Source of the DNA: Phycisphaerales bacterium
GTDB taxonomy: Bacteria; Planctomycetota; Phycisphaerae; Phycisphaerales; UBA1924
Length of the DNA: 59,489 bases
Assembly (NCBI GenBank): GCA_026647565.1
Contig: JAPKGU010000003.1
Span: 1 to 59,489 of the forward strand
Reading direction: 5' to 3'
The first letter of the stretch is position 1; each line of letters opens with the position of its first letter. Positions 24,314-33,500 of the stretch are shown here, one piece after another. The position numbers and the translations under genes are program-made. The notes beneath the pieces are model-generated. The model saw nothing but the letters and a program-made list of their open reading frames with translations. It was not told where the DNA came from and ran no database searches.

Positions 24314-25122
24314 ACGCGCCGCCTCCGAGCGACGGCGATGCCCGCGAGCCCGAGCACCGCGACAACGCCCGGGGCCGGAACTGAGGAGACTCGGGAAACC
24401 GCGTCGATTTCGATGGAATTCGGGCCTGTGTTGCTGATGCGGATGAAGTTGACGACGGAGAGGCCGTACGCACCGATGTCGATGCCGGTGCCGCCTCCGG
24501 AGCCGTTGTACGCGTCGAGGACCTGCGAGTAGTTCATTCCGGTGAAATCGACGGAGGGATCGACCGGGAGGCGGAAGTTCGTCGGAATGCTGCCTCGCTC
24601 GGTGGCGAAGGGATCGAGGAGGTCGCTGTAGCCGACGGTGGGGACTGCGCCGTCCGGCGTGACACCGGTGGCGGCGACCCAGTGGATGCCATCGGCGGAG
24701 AGTTCGACAACGCCGCCCTCGGAGAAGATGCCGCCGACGATGCCGCTGGGGTAGTCGGCGTCGATGAACGATGCGTTGCCGAAGACGAGGATGTCGATGC
24801 CGAAATGATGGTGGGGATCATCACGAACCGGCGCACCGAATCCGAGGATGATGTGGCCGCCGGTGCCGATGGAGAGGACCTGGTCGTAGTTGAATGCGCC
24901 GTTGAAGGCGGTGACGGCCGAGGGGTAGAGGAACTCCGCGTTGTCGCCGGTGAATCGCGAGGGGCGACCGAGGGCGGAGGCGGGGTCGGTGTAGTTGAGC
25001 GATGGGTTGGAGCCGGGGTCGTAGACGAGCCAGTGCGTCGCGAACGGGGACGAGGCGTGCGCAGACCCGTTGCTCGCGATGATCGCGAGGACGGGCGGGA
25101 GGAAGTGTGGCCGAAGGATCAT
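24310..25122 (-). CDS. PEP-CTERM surface protein, first gene behind the cobalamin riboswitch
   Basis: A 270-residue secreted protein with signal peptide ('LPPVLAIIASNGSAHA') and a C-terminal exosortase tail: 'VPAPG', hydrophobic helix, 'RRRR'. The single domain is beta-rich, with 'YDQVLSIGTGGHIILGFGAPV' and 'HHHFGIDILVFGNASFIDADYP'. This pattern recalls surface proteins that accompany B12-uptake loci in other phyla, from memory and not verified. The HHH cluster could bind metal or ligand. The leader between riboswitch and ATG has a 7-bp hairpin and a perfect 14-bp palindrome close to the start codon, with no strong Shine-Dalgarno, so translational control is plausible. Confidence 0.85.
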   Translation of the reverse strand: MILRPHFLPPVLAIIASNGSAHASSPFATHWLVYDPGSNPSLNYTDPASALGRPSRFTGDNAEFLYPSAVTAFNGAFNYDQVLSIGTGGHIILGFGAPVRDDPHHHFGIDILVFGNASFIDADYPSGIVGGIFSEGGVVELSADGIHWVAATGVTPDGAVPTVGYSDLLDPFATERGSIPTNFRLPVDPSVDFTGMNYSQVLDAYNGSGGGTGIDIGAYGLSVVNFIRISNTGPNSIEIDAVSRVSSVPAPGVVAVLGLAGIAVARRRRV

Positions 25123-25136
25123 GTGAGTTCCGAACC

Positions 25137-25175
25137 GCGCCGCGCGGCGCTGAGCACGGTGAATCGCGCACCGTG
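25137..25175 (-). promoter_or_regulatory. Leader hairpins before the riboswitch operon's first start codon
   Basis: Reading the minus strand, CACGGTG/CACCGTG (25155-25175) forms a 7-bp stem-loop, and the palindrome GCGCCGCGCGGCGC (25137-25150) ends 14 nt before the ATG. They are candidates for the expression platform, hiding the translation start when cobalamin is bound. Confidence 0.4.
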
Positions 25176-25296
25176 ACTCCCGACGGGAAAGGACCCGTGG
25201 CGTCTCGCGGGGGACCGGTTCTCAACGGAAAGATCGGCGCGGGAGCGAACGCCGAAGACCGCCGAGGCCCCAGTCGCGAGGGCCACACGACAAACA

Positions 25297-25495
25297 GTCG
25301 TCGGCAGGTCTTCCGGCTCGGGGCTTGCTCTGGTCCTGCCTTCCCGGCGTTCCCGCCAGTGGCTGCTCCGGATGGCTGCCCGGAGCGGTGGACCCGAGGA
25401 TCATGCCCATTACGGCGGCGCGTCCGCGGTGGAATCTCACCACACTTCCCATTTTCACCCGTGCGGCACGTGTGTGACGCGCGGGCACCGACAAC
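25297..25495 (-). ncRNA. Cobalamin (AdoCbl-type) riboswitch
   Basis: On the minus strand the aptamer is nearly textbook. The P1 halves GTTGTCGG (25488-25495) and CCGACGAC (25297-25304) close it. Inside are GGGTGAAAATGGGAA, GGTGAGATTCCACCGCGG, CGCCGCCGTAATGGG, GCCACTGG, CGGGAAGGCAGG, and the B12 box AGCCGGAAGACCTGCC matching AGYCNGRAGACCNGCC. Class I (adenosylcobalamin) organisation is suggested by the long peripheral arms. Such RNAs normally shut off B12 uptake or synthesis genes when cobalamin is plentiful; here the downstream genes encode surface proteins. It points away from lipA, which lies upstream on the same strand. Confidence 0.95.
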
Positions 25496-25501
25496 GAGGG
25501 C

Positions 25502-25530
25502 AGCGTAGCGGAACCCTCGAAGTCGGTCAA
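25502..25530 (-). promoter_or_regulatory. Sigma-70-type promoter of the riboswitch transcript
   Basis: On the minus strand TTGACC (25525-25530), a 17-nt spacer and TACGCT (25502-25507) place the start of transcription at about 25495, the first base of riboswitch helix P1. CTCGAAG/CTTCGAG (25516-25544) forms an inverted repeat across the -35 and may be an operator or the end of lipA. Confidence 0.7.
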
Positions 25531-25557
25531 TGTGAACCTTCGAGATTGGCGAGACTC

Positions 25558-26502
25558 TCACCCACGCATCGACTGGATGTCGCTCAGAACGTCGGCCTGA
25601 TGGTCTGCGTGGTAACTGGAGCGGACGAGCGGGCCGGACTCGACGACCTTGAGTCCTCGGCGGAGCCCCTCGGCTTTGAACATGGCAAACTGGTCGGGTG
25701 TGACCCAGCGATCGATCGGGAGGTGGTTGCGTGTGGGCTGGAGATACTGCCCGATGGTGAGGATGTCGCACGCGTCGGTTGAGCCGTCGGCGCGGGTCAC
25801 GCGGGTCTTTGCGAGCACGTCATCAATGAGCGCGACGACTTCATCATCGCGTTCGCCGATGCCGACCATGATCCCGGTCTTGGCGACCCCCCCCTGCTCC
25901 TTCACGCGCCGGAGGAGTTCGAGCGAGCGGTCGAACTTCGCGCTCGGGCGCACGGCGGGGTACATGCGCCGGATCGTCTCGAGATTGTGATTGATGATGT
26001 GTGGCCTGGCGTCGATGACCAACTGCAGCGCGGGCCAGTTGCCCTCGAAGTCCGGGATCAGGACTTCGATCGACATCTCGGGACAGGACTCGCGGGTGCG
26101 GATGATCGTCTCGGCCCAGATGCCGGCGCCGCCGTCGGCCAGTTCGTCGCGATTGACGCTGGTGATGACGACGTGCTTGAGCCCCATGAGGGCAAGTGAG
26201 TCGGCGACGCGTCGGGGCTCGTCCTTGTCGAGGGTGTTGGGGCGTCCGGTTTTGACGTTGCAGAAGCCGCACGCGCGGGTGCAGGTGTCGCCGAGGATCA
26301 TGATGGTGGCGACGCCGCGGCTCCAGCACTCGCCCATGTTGGGGCATCCGGCCTCTTCGCAGACGGTGTGGAGGCGGTGGTCGTCCATGATCTGGCGCAG
26401 GCGCTGGTAGCCAGGACCACCGGGGACCTTTGCCTTGAGCCAGGCAGGCTTTTTCTTGAGTGCGAGTTGCTCGGGCGTCCCCGCCTGGTTGTTCAGGACC
26501 AT
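25558..26502 (-). CDS. lipA: Lipoyl synthase
   Basis: Predicted 314-residue cytosolic radical SAM enzyme that inserts two sulfurs into octanoyl groups on lipoyl-dependent proteins. The auxiliary cluster cysteines lie in '[12 protein letters not shown]' (48, 53, 59), the radical SAM motif CxxxCxxC is 'CTRACGFC' (74, 78, 81), and the C-terminal 'RSSYHA' carries the serine that ligates the auxiliary cluster. Length matches the family. Start ATG 26502 was chosen by family alignment; a frame extending to 26694 has low-complexity Pro/Arg content and no support. No lipB or dehydrogenase gene is adjacent. It is upstream of, and not controlled by, the riboswitch. Confidence 0.95.
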   Translation of the reverse strand: MVLNNQAGTPEQLALKKKPAWLKAKVPGGPGYQRLRQIMDDHRLHTVCEEAGCPNMGECWSRGVATIMILGDTCTRACGFCNVKTGRPNTLDKDEPRRVADSLALMGLKHVVITSVNRDELADGGAGIWAETIIRTRESCPEMSIEVLIPDFEGNWPALQLVIDARPHIINHNLETIRRMYPAVRPSAKFDRSLELLRRVKEQGGVAKTGIMVGIGERDDEVVALIDDVLAKTRVTRADGSTDACDILTIGQYLQPTRNHLPIDRWVTPDQFAMFKAEGLRRGLKVVESGPLVRSSYHADHQADVLSDIQSMRG

Positions 26503-27017
26503 GCCTGAGAGCGAGAGGACGGGGGGATCCACGGTGCGCAGGGGGTCGCCGCCAAGAGGACGAGCGTGGCGTGGACGTGATGGGGGAACTGGTGGAGAGC
26601 CGGTGGACACACGAGATGGTAGCGCAAAGAAGGAAGCGGCTCGGATGAGGCGATTGACGCCCAGCGCGTGGCCAGAAGAATGGCCATCGAGCAAGAACTG
26701 CGCGAGCGAGGCCGCGGGTCGTTCGGCGATGGGCGTCGGGGTTCAATCTGGGCGGTCCGGGTAAACAGCCACGTCCGAGAGAGACGATCTTCTGGTGCCG
26801 CTTCGCGGCGGAATCACATGCCCATGCACGAACAATCGCCCCAAACCGAACGTTTGACACCCGTGGATGGCCTGCTACGTTCAGGGTCCTCCAGGTGTGC
26901 CCTACGGAGGGGTGTGCCTCAGCACGGCGCGGGATTGAGTGGCAGGACCGCGTGTGTCGGGACGACGGGCATCTCTCGTCCTGAAGTACTTTGGGCCGCT
27001 TCTGAAGGAGCCAGGGC
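26503..27017 (+). other. 515-bp intergenic region before the exopolysaccharide locus
   Basis: No gene is supported here. It is the divergent space between lipA (-) and the SLBB lipoprotein gene (+). It contains a hairpin GCCGC-TTC-GCGGC at 26797-26809, a 6-bp inverted repeat GGACGA/TCGTCC at 26960-26981, and the promoter listed separately. Long leaders are common for polysaccharide operons; no recognisable riboswitch class was seen in it. Confidence 0.6.
26854..26881 (+). promoter_or_regulatory. Sigma-70-type promoter of the exopolysaccharide/exosortase locus
   Basis: A perfect TTGACA (26854-26859) is followed after 16 nt by TACGTT (26876-26881). Transcription from here would give a leader of about 130 nt before GTG 27018. 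Apart from the riboswitch promoter, this is the best -35 in the window. Confidence 0.55.
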
Positions 27018-28538
27018 GTGAGCCGACTCCGTGGTCTTGGACCCTCTTCGTTGCCCGGTTCTCGCCGGGCCTGGTCGATCCTTGCCGCGTGCGGCCTGGG
27101 TCTTTCGCTGGTCACGCTCACGGCGTGTGAGACCGACTCGTTCATCGACCCGAGCGTCGTGGGTCGCTGGGAGCGGACGCCGACGACGGTGCCGATCCTT
27201 GAGCGGATCGCGGCGATCGAGGACGATGAGGGCGAGTTCGTCGAGTACACGGACCCGACTTCCGATGACCTGAAGGTCGATGCGTCGGACTATCGGATCG
27301 GTCCGGGCGACCAACTGGACATCGTGCTTTACGACATGATCGTGCCTCGCCAGCCCGACGGCTACCAGCGGGTTGTGGACGCACGCGGCTCGATCGAACT
27401 GCCTCAGTTGGGATCAATCCCGGTCAACGGGTTGACGGCGGAGGAAACGGTTCGTGCGATCCAGGATCGGATGCGGCCCTTCATTGGCAACCCGCTCGCG
27501 ACCGTCAATGTGACAAATCCACGCCAGATGACTTTCCATGTCATCGGCGCCGTGCGCAATCCCGCGCCCTACTTCATGCCGACGAGCGAGTACCGGGTGC
27601 TCGAAGCGCTGACGGCGGCGGGAGGTTTCCCGGAAACCACGCCTTACGTCTACGTGATTCGTCAGGTTCCGCTCTCGCCCGAGGCGACGGCGGGTCCTCG
27701 TGCTGGCTCGGGAGCCCCTCCCGCGAGCTCGGGTCCTTCGGCCCCGATGTCGGGGGAAGACCTGCTTCAAGTGATCGACGAGCTGTCCGGCGAGAAGCCG
27801 AGTCCGGCTGAGAATCCTTCCGTGCTCTCTTCGGCGTGGAATCAGCCGGGCACGACGCCTCCGACACAGGGGGCCGAGCCGCCGATCGATCTTGTCGAGA
27901 ACGCTGCGCCGGCCCCATCACAGCCGACGGCGCCCGCCCCCGGAGCCGGGAACTGGATGTACCTCGACAACCGCTGGGTGCAGGTGCGCACGGCGGGCGG
28001 CGGGGACGCGGTGTCGGGCACATCCGAGCCGCGCCTCGTGACGCAACGGGTGATCCGGATCCCGGTGAAGCCGCTGCTCTCGGGTGATGCGCGGTACAAC
28101 ATCATCATCCGAGCGGGCGACATTGTGCGTGTGCCGTCGCCCGAGACGGGCATTGTCTATCTGGCGGGTCAGGTGGCCCGTCCCGGCGTGTATCAGTTGC
28201 CGGATGTGGGCCGCCTGACGCTGATGCGGGCGATCGACGCGGGTGGCGGCCTTGGGCAGCTGGCGATCCCGGAGCGGGTCGACCTGACGCGAATGGTGGG
28301 CCCGGATCGCCAGGCGATGATCCGCCTGAACCTCCGCGCGATCAATGAGGGAACCCAGCCGGACGTGTTCCTCCGGGCTGACGACCGGATCAACGTGGGA
28401 ACGAACTTCTGGGCGTTGCCCCTGGCGATCGTGCGGGGCGGCTTCCGGATGACGTACGGGTTCGGATTCCTTTTGGATCGCAACTTCGGAAACGACGTCT
28501 TTGGTCCTCCTCCGACGGACCGCGGCGGCGGCTTCTGA
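27018..28538 (+). CDS. Polysaccharide export lipoprotein (Wza/BexD type, SLBB domains)
   Basis: Predicted 506-residue outer-membrane polysaccharide export protein. A lipoprotein signal peptide ends in the lipobox 'LTAC' (Cys37). The Poly_export domain begins 'YRIGPGDQLDIVLYDMIV' and continues 'VDARGSIELPQLGSIPVNGLTAEETVRAIQDRM'. SLBB motifs appear as 'FHVIGAVRNPAPYFMPTSEYRVLEALTAAGGF' and 'VYLAGQVARPGVYQLPDVGRLTLMRAIDAGGG'. A Pro/Ala/Ser-rich insert of about 120 residues (230-350) separates them, longer than in most relatives. GTG 27018 has AAGGAG 7 nt upstream. As first gene of the locus it should form the exit channel for the polymer made by the genes downstream. Confidence 0.9.
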   Translation: MSRLRGLGPSSLPGSRRAWSILAACGLGLSLVTLTACETDSFIDPSVVGRWERTPTTVPILERIAAIEDDEGEFVEYTDPTSDDLKVDASDYRIGPGDQLDIVLYDMIVPRQPDGYQRVVDARGSIELPQLGSIPVNGLTAEETVRAIQDRMRPFIGNPLATVNVTNPRQMTFHVIGAVRNPAPYFMPTSEYRVLEALTAAGGFPETTPYVYVIRQVPLSPEATAGPRAGSGAPPASSGPSAPMSGEDLLQVIDELSGEKPSPAENPSVLSSAWNQPGTTPPTQGAEPPIDLVENAAPAPSQPTAPAPGAGNWMYLDNRWVQVRTAGGGDAVSGTSEPRLVTQRVIRIPVKPLLSGDARYNIIIRAGDIVRVPSPETGIVYLAGQVARPGVYQLPDVGRLTLMRAIDAGGGLGQLAIPERVDLTRMVGPDRQAMIRLNLRAINEGTQPDVFLRADDRINVGTNFWALPLAIVRGGFRMTYGFGFLLDRNFGNDVFGPPPTDRGGGF

Positions 28539-28673
28539 TTTCTCGGGGCAAGTCGGGCGAGCGTTGCGATTGGCAGCGCCCGCCCTTGCTCCTGGGTTGA
28601 AACAGAGAACCCGTCCGGCGTGGATTCGTAGGAGAGCGGGGCGTTCGGGGTATCGAGACGGGCGCGAGCGACC

Positions 28674-29609
28674 ATGGCAACAGCGCAGGCGACAGTAGCG
28701 GGACCCGGCGTGACGGATCGGCGGATCCTGGGCCTGCTCACGCCCTCGGGGCTTGCGATGTCGGCGATCGTGCTCGGCGCGTTCGTGCTGCTCTTCTATC
28801 GGTGGTTCATGTTCCAGCACCGCCACAGCTCGCGTGCGCTGGAGGACTGGGGCCATGCGTACATCATTCCGCTGATCAGCGTGTACCTCCTGCGACTCAA
28901 GCAGGACGAGCTGTCGCGGCTGACCCCGCGTGCGTTCTGGCCGGGGCTGGTCCCGATGCTGCTGGGCACCATGTCGTACTTCGCGTGCGTGGTGCTGGTG
29001 AAGAACCACATGCTGCAGGGCTTCTCGATCGTCCTGACGCTGTACGGCACGATGCTCCTGCTTCTTGGTCCGGCGATGATGCGAGTGATGTTCGTGCCGG
29101 TGGCGTATCTCGTCTTCGGGATCACGCTCTCCGAAGCGATCATGAACAACCTCACGTTCCGCATGCAGCTGATCGCCTCGCAGATGTCCGAGGTATCGCT
29201 GAGCATGCTGGCGCCGCTGATGGGCTTCAGCGTGCAGGGCAGCGGAAACTCGATCTCGATCATCACGGCGGAGGGCGCCGAGTATCCGCTGACGATCGCG
29301 GAGGCCTGCGCCGGGCTCCGGATGCTGATCGCGTTTCTCGCGCTCGGCGTCGCCGTGGCGCTGGTCGCGTGCCGGCACTGGTGGCAACGGTTAGGGCTGA
29401 TTCTGCTCGCGGTGCCGGTCTCGCTGCTGATGAACGCGGTCCGCGTGACGGTTCTGGGTCTGCTGACGCTGGTGGACCCGGACCTTGCGGCGGGCGAGGC
29501 GCACACGCTCATCGGGACGCTCCTGCTGGTTCCGGCGCTGCTCATGTACATGGGCGTCGTGTGGATCATGCACCGGCTGGTGCGTGAGCCGGAAGGGGCG
29601 ACGGCATGA
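28674..29609 (+). CDS. Exosortase/archaeosortase family transpeptidase
   Basis: A 311-residue polytopic membrane enzyme with about eight helices that cuts PEP-CTERM-type tails and is thought to attach the proteins to the cell surface. The catalytic triad of the family is visible: Cys212 in 'EACAGLRMLIAF', Arg257 in 'LMNAVRVTVLG' and His277 in 'AGEAHTLIGT'. The gene lies inside a polysaccharide operon, as in exosortase loci of other bacteria, and its stop overlaps the next start by 4 nt. Two likely substrates are in the window (14331-14999 and 24310-25122, minus). The exact exosortase subtype cannot be assigned by eye. Confidence 0.92.
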   Translation: MATAQATVAGPGVTDRRILGLLTPSGLAMSAIVLGAFVLLFYRWFMFQHRHSSRALEDWGHAYIIPLISVYLLRLKQDELSRLTPRAFWPGLVPMLLGTMSYFACVVLVKNHMLQGFSIVLTLYGTMLLLLGPAMMRVMFVPVAYLVFGITLSEAIMNNLTFRMQLIASQMSEVSLSMLAPLMGFSVQGSGNSISIITAEGAEYPLTIAEACAGLRMLIAFLALGVAVALVACRHWWQRLGLILLAVPVSLLMNAVRVTVLGLLTLVDPDLAAGEAHTLIGTLLLVPALLMYMGVVWIMHRLVREPEGATA

Positions 29610-30502
29610 GCGCGACATCCACTCGATCACCGCTGCTCCGCCCGGCGTTCCTCGTCGCGATCGGCGTGCTCGTCACCTCGGCGATGGGGATGACGGCGGG
29701 GATCCGCGCCTTCGACATCTACCTGGCGAAGCTCCCGGTCTATGCGCCCGAGGGCCGAACCCTGGGGAGCATCCCGACGGAGACGCCGAACTGGATCAAG
29801 GTCGGGAACGACCGGATCGAGTCCGCGGACGTGGTCGCCACGCTGGGAACGGACAACTACCTCTCACGCACCTATGCGGAGCGGAATCCGAAGGACCCGA
29901 AGAAGCCGCGTGTCGTCGAGCTTCACCTCGCGTACTACACGGGGATGATCGACACGGTGCCGCACGTGCCGGATCGCTGCTTCATCGGGGGCGGAATGTC
30001 TCAGGGGACGGACCCTGTGTATCCCGCGCTGAACCTCGACCGGACGCGCTGGTTCCAGGACCCGGACGTTGACGCGTCGGAGGCCGGTCGGATCTGGCGG
30101 GTTCGCCTGGCGGACGATCGAAACCTGACGTCGCGTCCGGGGCAGTCGGTGCGGCTGCCGCGTGATGCGGAGTCGCTGCGCATGCGGGTGATGGGATTCG
30201 ACATGCCGGGCGGCGGGCGCGTGTTCGCGGGGTACTTCTTCATTGCGAATGGCGGGCACACCGACAACGCGCGGAATGTGCGTGCCTTGGCGTTCAATCT
30301 GACGGACGACTACGCTTACTATCTGAAGGTTCAGTTCACCGCGGACACCGAGAGCGCAGACGCGTTGGCGGAGGCGTCGAGCGAGCTTCTGAGTGAACTG
30401 ATCGGCGAGATCATGCTGTGCGTGCCCGACTGGGTCGAGGTCCAGAGCGGGCGATATCCACCGGACAACCCGAGGCGTGCCGCGGCGATCGGCTCTCCGT
30501 GA
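29606..30502 (+). CDS. Exosortase-associated EpsI-like protein
   Basis: A 298-residue protein with one N-terminal membrane helix ('FLVAIGVLVTSAMGMTAGI') and a periplasmic domain of the EpsI/exosortase-C-terminal type. The segment 'HVPDRCFIGGG' corresponds to the conserved 'H.P..C..G.G' motif, and 'VFAGYFFIANG' to the YWY-like strand that follows. EpsI proteins accompany exosortases, either fused or adjacent, and are required for export of the linked polysaccharide in methylotrophs; the biochemical role is unclear. Start and upstream stop overlap (ATGA), so translation is coupled to the exosortase. Confidence 0.85.
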   Translation: MSATSTRSPLLRPAFLVAIGVLVTSAMGMTAGIRAFDIYLAKLPVYAPEGRTLGSIPTETPNWIKVGNDRIESADVVATLGTDNYLSRTYAERNPKDPKKPRVVELHLAYYTGMIDTVPHVPDRCFIGGGMSQGTDPVYPALNLDRTRWFQDPDVDASEAGRIWRVRLADDRNLTSRPGQSVRLPRDAESLRMRVMGFDMPGGGRVFAGYFFIANGGHTDNARNVRALAFNLTDDYAYYLKVQFTADTESADALAEASSELLSELIGEIMLCVPDWVEVQSGRYPPDNPRRAAAIGSP

Positions 30503-30550
30503 CGGATCGTCAGTGCGTCCCCCACTCCTCCCACTCCCGAGGGCTTCCTG

Positions 30551-33500
30551 ATGGCTTCGCGTGTGAACACCAAGTTCCTTGTCATCCTCTCGCTGGCGTT
30601 GGCGCTGGTGGGCGGCGGCACCCTTTACGTCGCGTACACCGTTGTGATCAAGTCGGGCGACGACCTGATCAAGATGGGCGACAAGAAGATGGACGAGGCG
30701 GAGGCCGCGGCAGATGAGTTGACGCGCCAGCAGGCGTACAACGCGGCACAGTTCCTGTACTCGAAGGCGGTGTCGAAGGACAAGTCGAACACGGAGTACC
30801 TGGACCACTGGGGGAACGCGCTGTCGAAGTGGATCCCGGAGACGCAGACGCTCTACCGCAAGGCATTCGACCAGTCGATGCTGATCCGGCGCCAGAAGGC
30901 GATCCTGCTTCGGACGGACATTCCTGCGTTTCTTGACTACCTCACGATCCTGGAGCGGCAGGTGTCGCTCGGCGATCTTTCGCGAGACAGTCTCGAGTAT
31001 GTGGTGACGGAGACAACGACGGCGCTGGGCTACTTCAGCGGCTCGTCCGGGGACGCGTTGCGCCGATTCCGCGGACGCGCGATCGTGGAGATGATCGACG
31101 CGAACTACGAGGTGACCGACGAGCGGCGTCAGATGGCCAGAGAGGACCTTGAGGCCGCGATGAGCGCCGATCCGAAGGACGGGGGGGCCGCGCTCTCCCT
31201 TGCCCGCTGGTTCCGCTCGGAGGCGCGTCGAGCGATCGCTCGGGGCGAGAATCAGAGCGCCCCCGCGCTGGAACAAGAGGGGATTGCGAGGCTTCGCAGC
31301 CATGTTGAGGCGAACCCGGGCGACGCAGCCGCCGCGATGGGATTGCTTCAGATCGAGATGGACAACGCGATCGTTGCCGCGGGGCGCGACCAGGGCGGAT
31401 CGCTCGCCTCAACGCTCGCGAGCACGCGCGACGCGGTCGTGCCGCTGCGTCCGCGACTGGATGCGGTCTTCTCGGTGCTGATGGCGAAAGACCCGAAGGC
31501 GCTCGACATCCTGGAGCTGGCGCGTTTCCGCCTGCTTGAGTCGGTGCTGGGGGGCGACGGTTCGGGCGCGATGACGGACCAGCTGCTTGCCCGAGCGATT
31601 GAGGCGAAGCCGCTGGACGCAGACGTGCTGTCGATGCGTGCGAGGGTGAGCTTCGAGCGTCGCGACTTTGCGAGAGCGATCGAGGAGTACCAGCGGGTCG
31701 TGGACCTGAAGCCGATCCCGGTGAGTCTTGACGGGCTTCGTCAGCACTTCCGTCGCGTGGAGGCGATCTCGCAGCAGACGGAGGCGATCCTGGGCGTGTG
31801 GGAACTGGCCAAGGGCACGGAAGCAAAGAGCGCCGAGATCAACCGGGCGAAAGCGAAGCGGAACGAGTTGGCGGCCGAGCTGCCGGCGGAGGCGCCGGCG
31901 CTGATGCTCCTGGACGCCAAGCTGTCGATGGCGGAGGGGCGCGAGGCGGACGCGACGCGTCTGCTGCAGCAGTACAACGAGCGGACGCTGAACTCCGACG
32001 TCCAGGGGCTGTGGCTCCTGGGGCAGGTCACAACGCGGACGCAGCCGGGCGTGGCTCGCCAGCAGTTCGAGCGCGTACTGCAGCTCCAGCCGGTCAACGT
32101 TCCGGTGATGGTCGCGCTCGCGTCGGTCGAGGCGCAGTTGCAGAACCTCCCCCGCGCGATCGAGCTCTACAAGGCCGCGCTGAGCATCTCTCCCGACAAC
32201 GAGGCGGCGCGGCGCGGACTGGAGCAGGCGGAGATCGCCAGCAACCTGAGGACTTCCTCGGACCCGGTGGTCCAGCTGGTGCTCGATGCGAGGCGCAAGG
32301 AGCTGGGGACGATGGACACCCCCGGCGATCGCGCGGGCGCGATCAGGATGCTGGAGGAGTCGCTGGAGAAGTACGACCTGGATATGCGGCTTGTCTCGGA
32401 GCTCTCGAGGATGTACCTCTCGACCGAGGATATGGCGAGCACGGCCAAGCTCATGGAGCGGGCGCTCGCGAAGCATCCGAACGAGACGTCTCTGAAGAAC
32501 CTGCAGGCAGCCATGGCGACGGGAGATCCGATCGAGGCGACGATTTCGCTGATCGACCAGTCGGACGCCTCGCCTCGGGACAAGGCGATCACGAAGTACC
32601 GGGTGTACCGGACGAAGGGCATGACGGAGAAGGCCCGCGAGGTGCTCGCTGAAGCAGCGAGGGTCGCCCCCGATGACTCGACGGTGCTGGAGCTTCGCTT
32701 CGCGGACGCGCTCGAGCGAAAGGCGATCGAGGAGGCGCGTGGGCTTGCCGAGGTCGCGGCGCAGCGAAACGTGGACAGCGCCGGCGGCCTGACGTTCAAG
32801 GCGCGGATCGAGATGATGCAGGGGAGCGAGGCCGATGCGATCCGGACGCTGCAGCAGGCGGTGAACAGCGGCGGATCCCAGATCGGCGTGTTCCGTCTGC
32901 TCGGACGCCTCCTGATGAACCAGGGCCGGACGCAGGAGGGTGTGGCGGCGTATCGGCGTGGCCTTGACATGCGCCCTGACGATCTGGCGACGATCAACGA
33001 GCTCGTTGCGGCGCTGGTGCGTTCGAACGATCTCCTTGCCGCTCTGCAAGTGGCGCGTGACTCCGAGCGGTACGCCCGAGCCGATCCGATGTTCCAGGAC
33101 ATCTGGCTGAACCTGGAGGGCGCTGTGGGTGATCGGGCGCTGGCGCTCGACAAGCGACGGAAGATGGTTGAGCTGAACCCGACGAACCGCGCGGCGAAGA
33201 TCGCCCTCGCGGCGATCCTGATCGAGACTGCCAACTGGGCCGAGGCGAGAAAGCTCCTCGACGAACTGCGATCCCAGGAGGACTCGCTCCAGTTGGTGGA
33301 GCTGGACGCGAAGTGGAACGCGGATCAGAACAATCTGGCCGGCGCGAGCACAGCGTTCGTGAACTACGTCACGGGGCTCGATCCCGCAACGCTGACCGCG
33401 GCACCGTACATCTCCTTCGGCAAGTTCATGCTTGCCCGCAACCAGCGTGAGATCGGGTTGAACGCGTTGAACCAGGCGCGTCCATTCCAGGATCCCAAGG

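Noticed and set aside
25107-25508. 133-codon plus-strand frame across the riboswitch region
   Set aside because: It is antisense to a clear structured RNA and has no recognisable protein features.
25297-26502. Cobalamin riboswitch as a regulator of lipA
   Set aside because: The RNA is on the minus strand downstream of the lipA stop and points away from it; its own promoter lies between.
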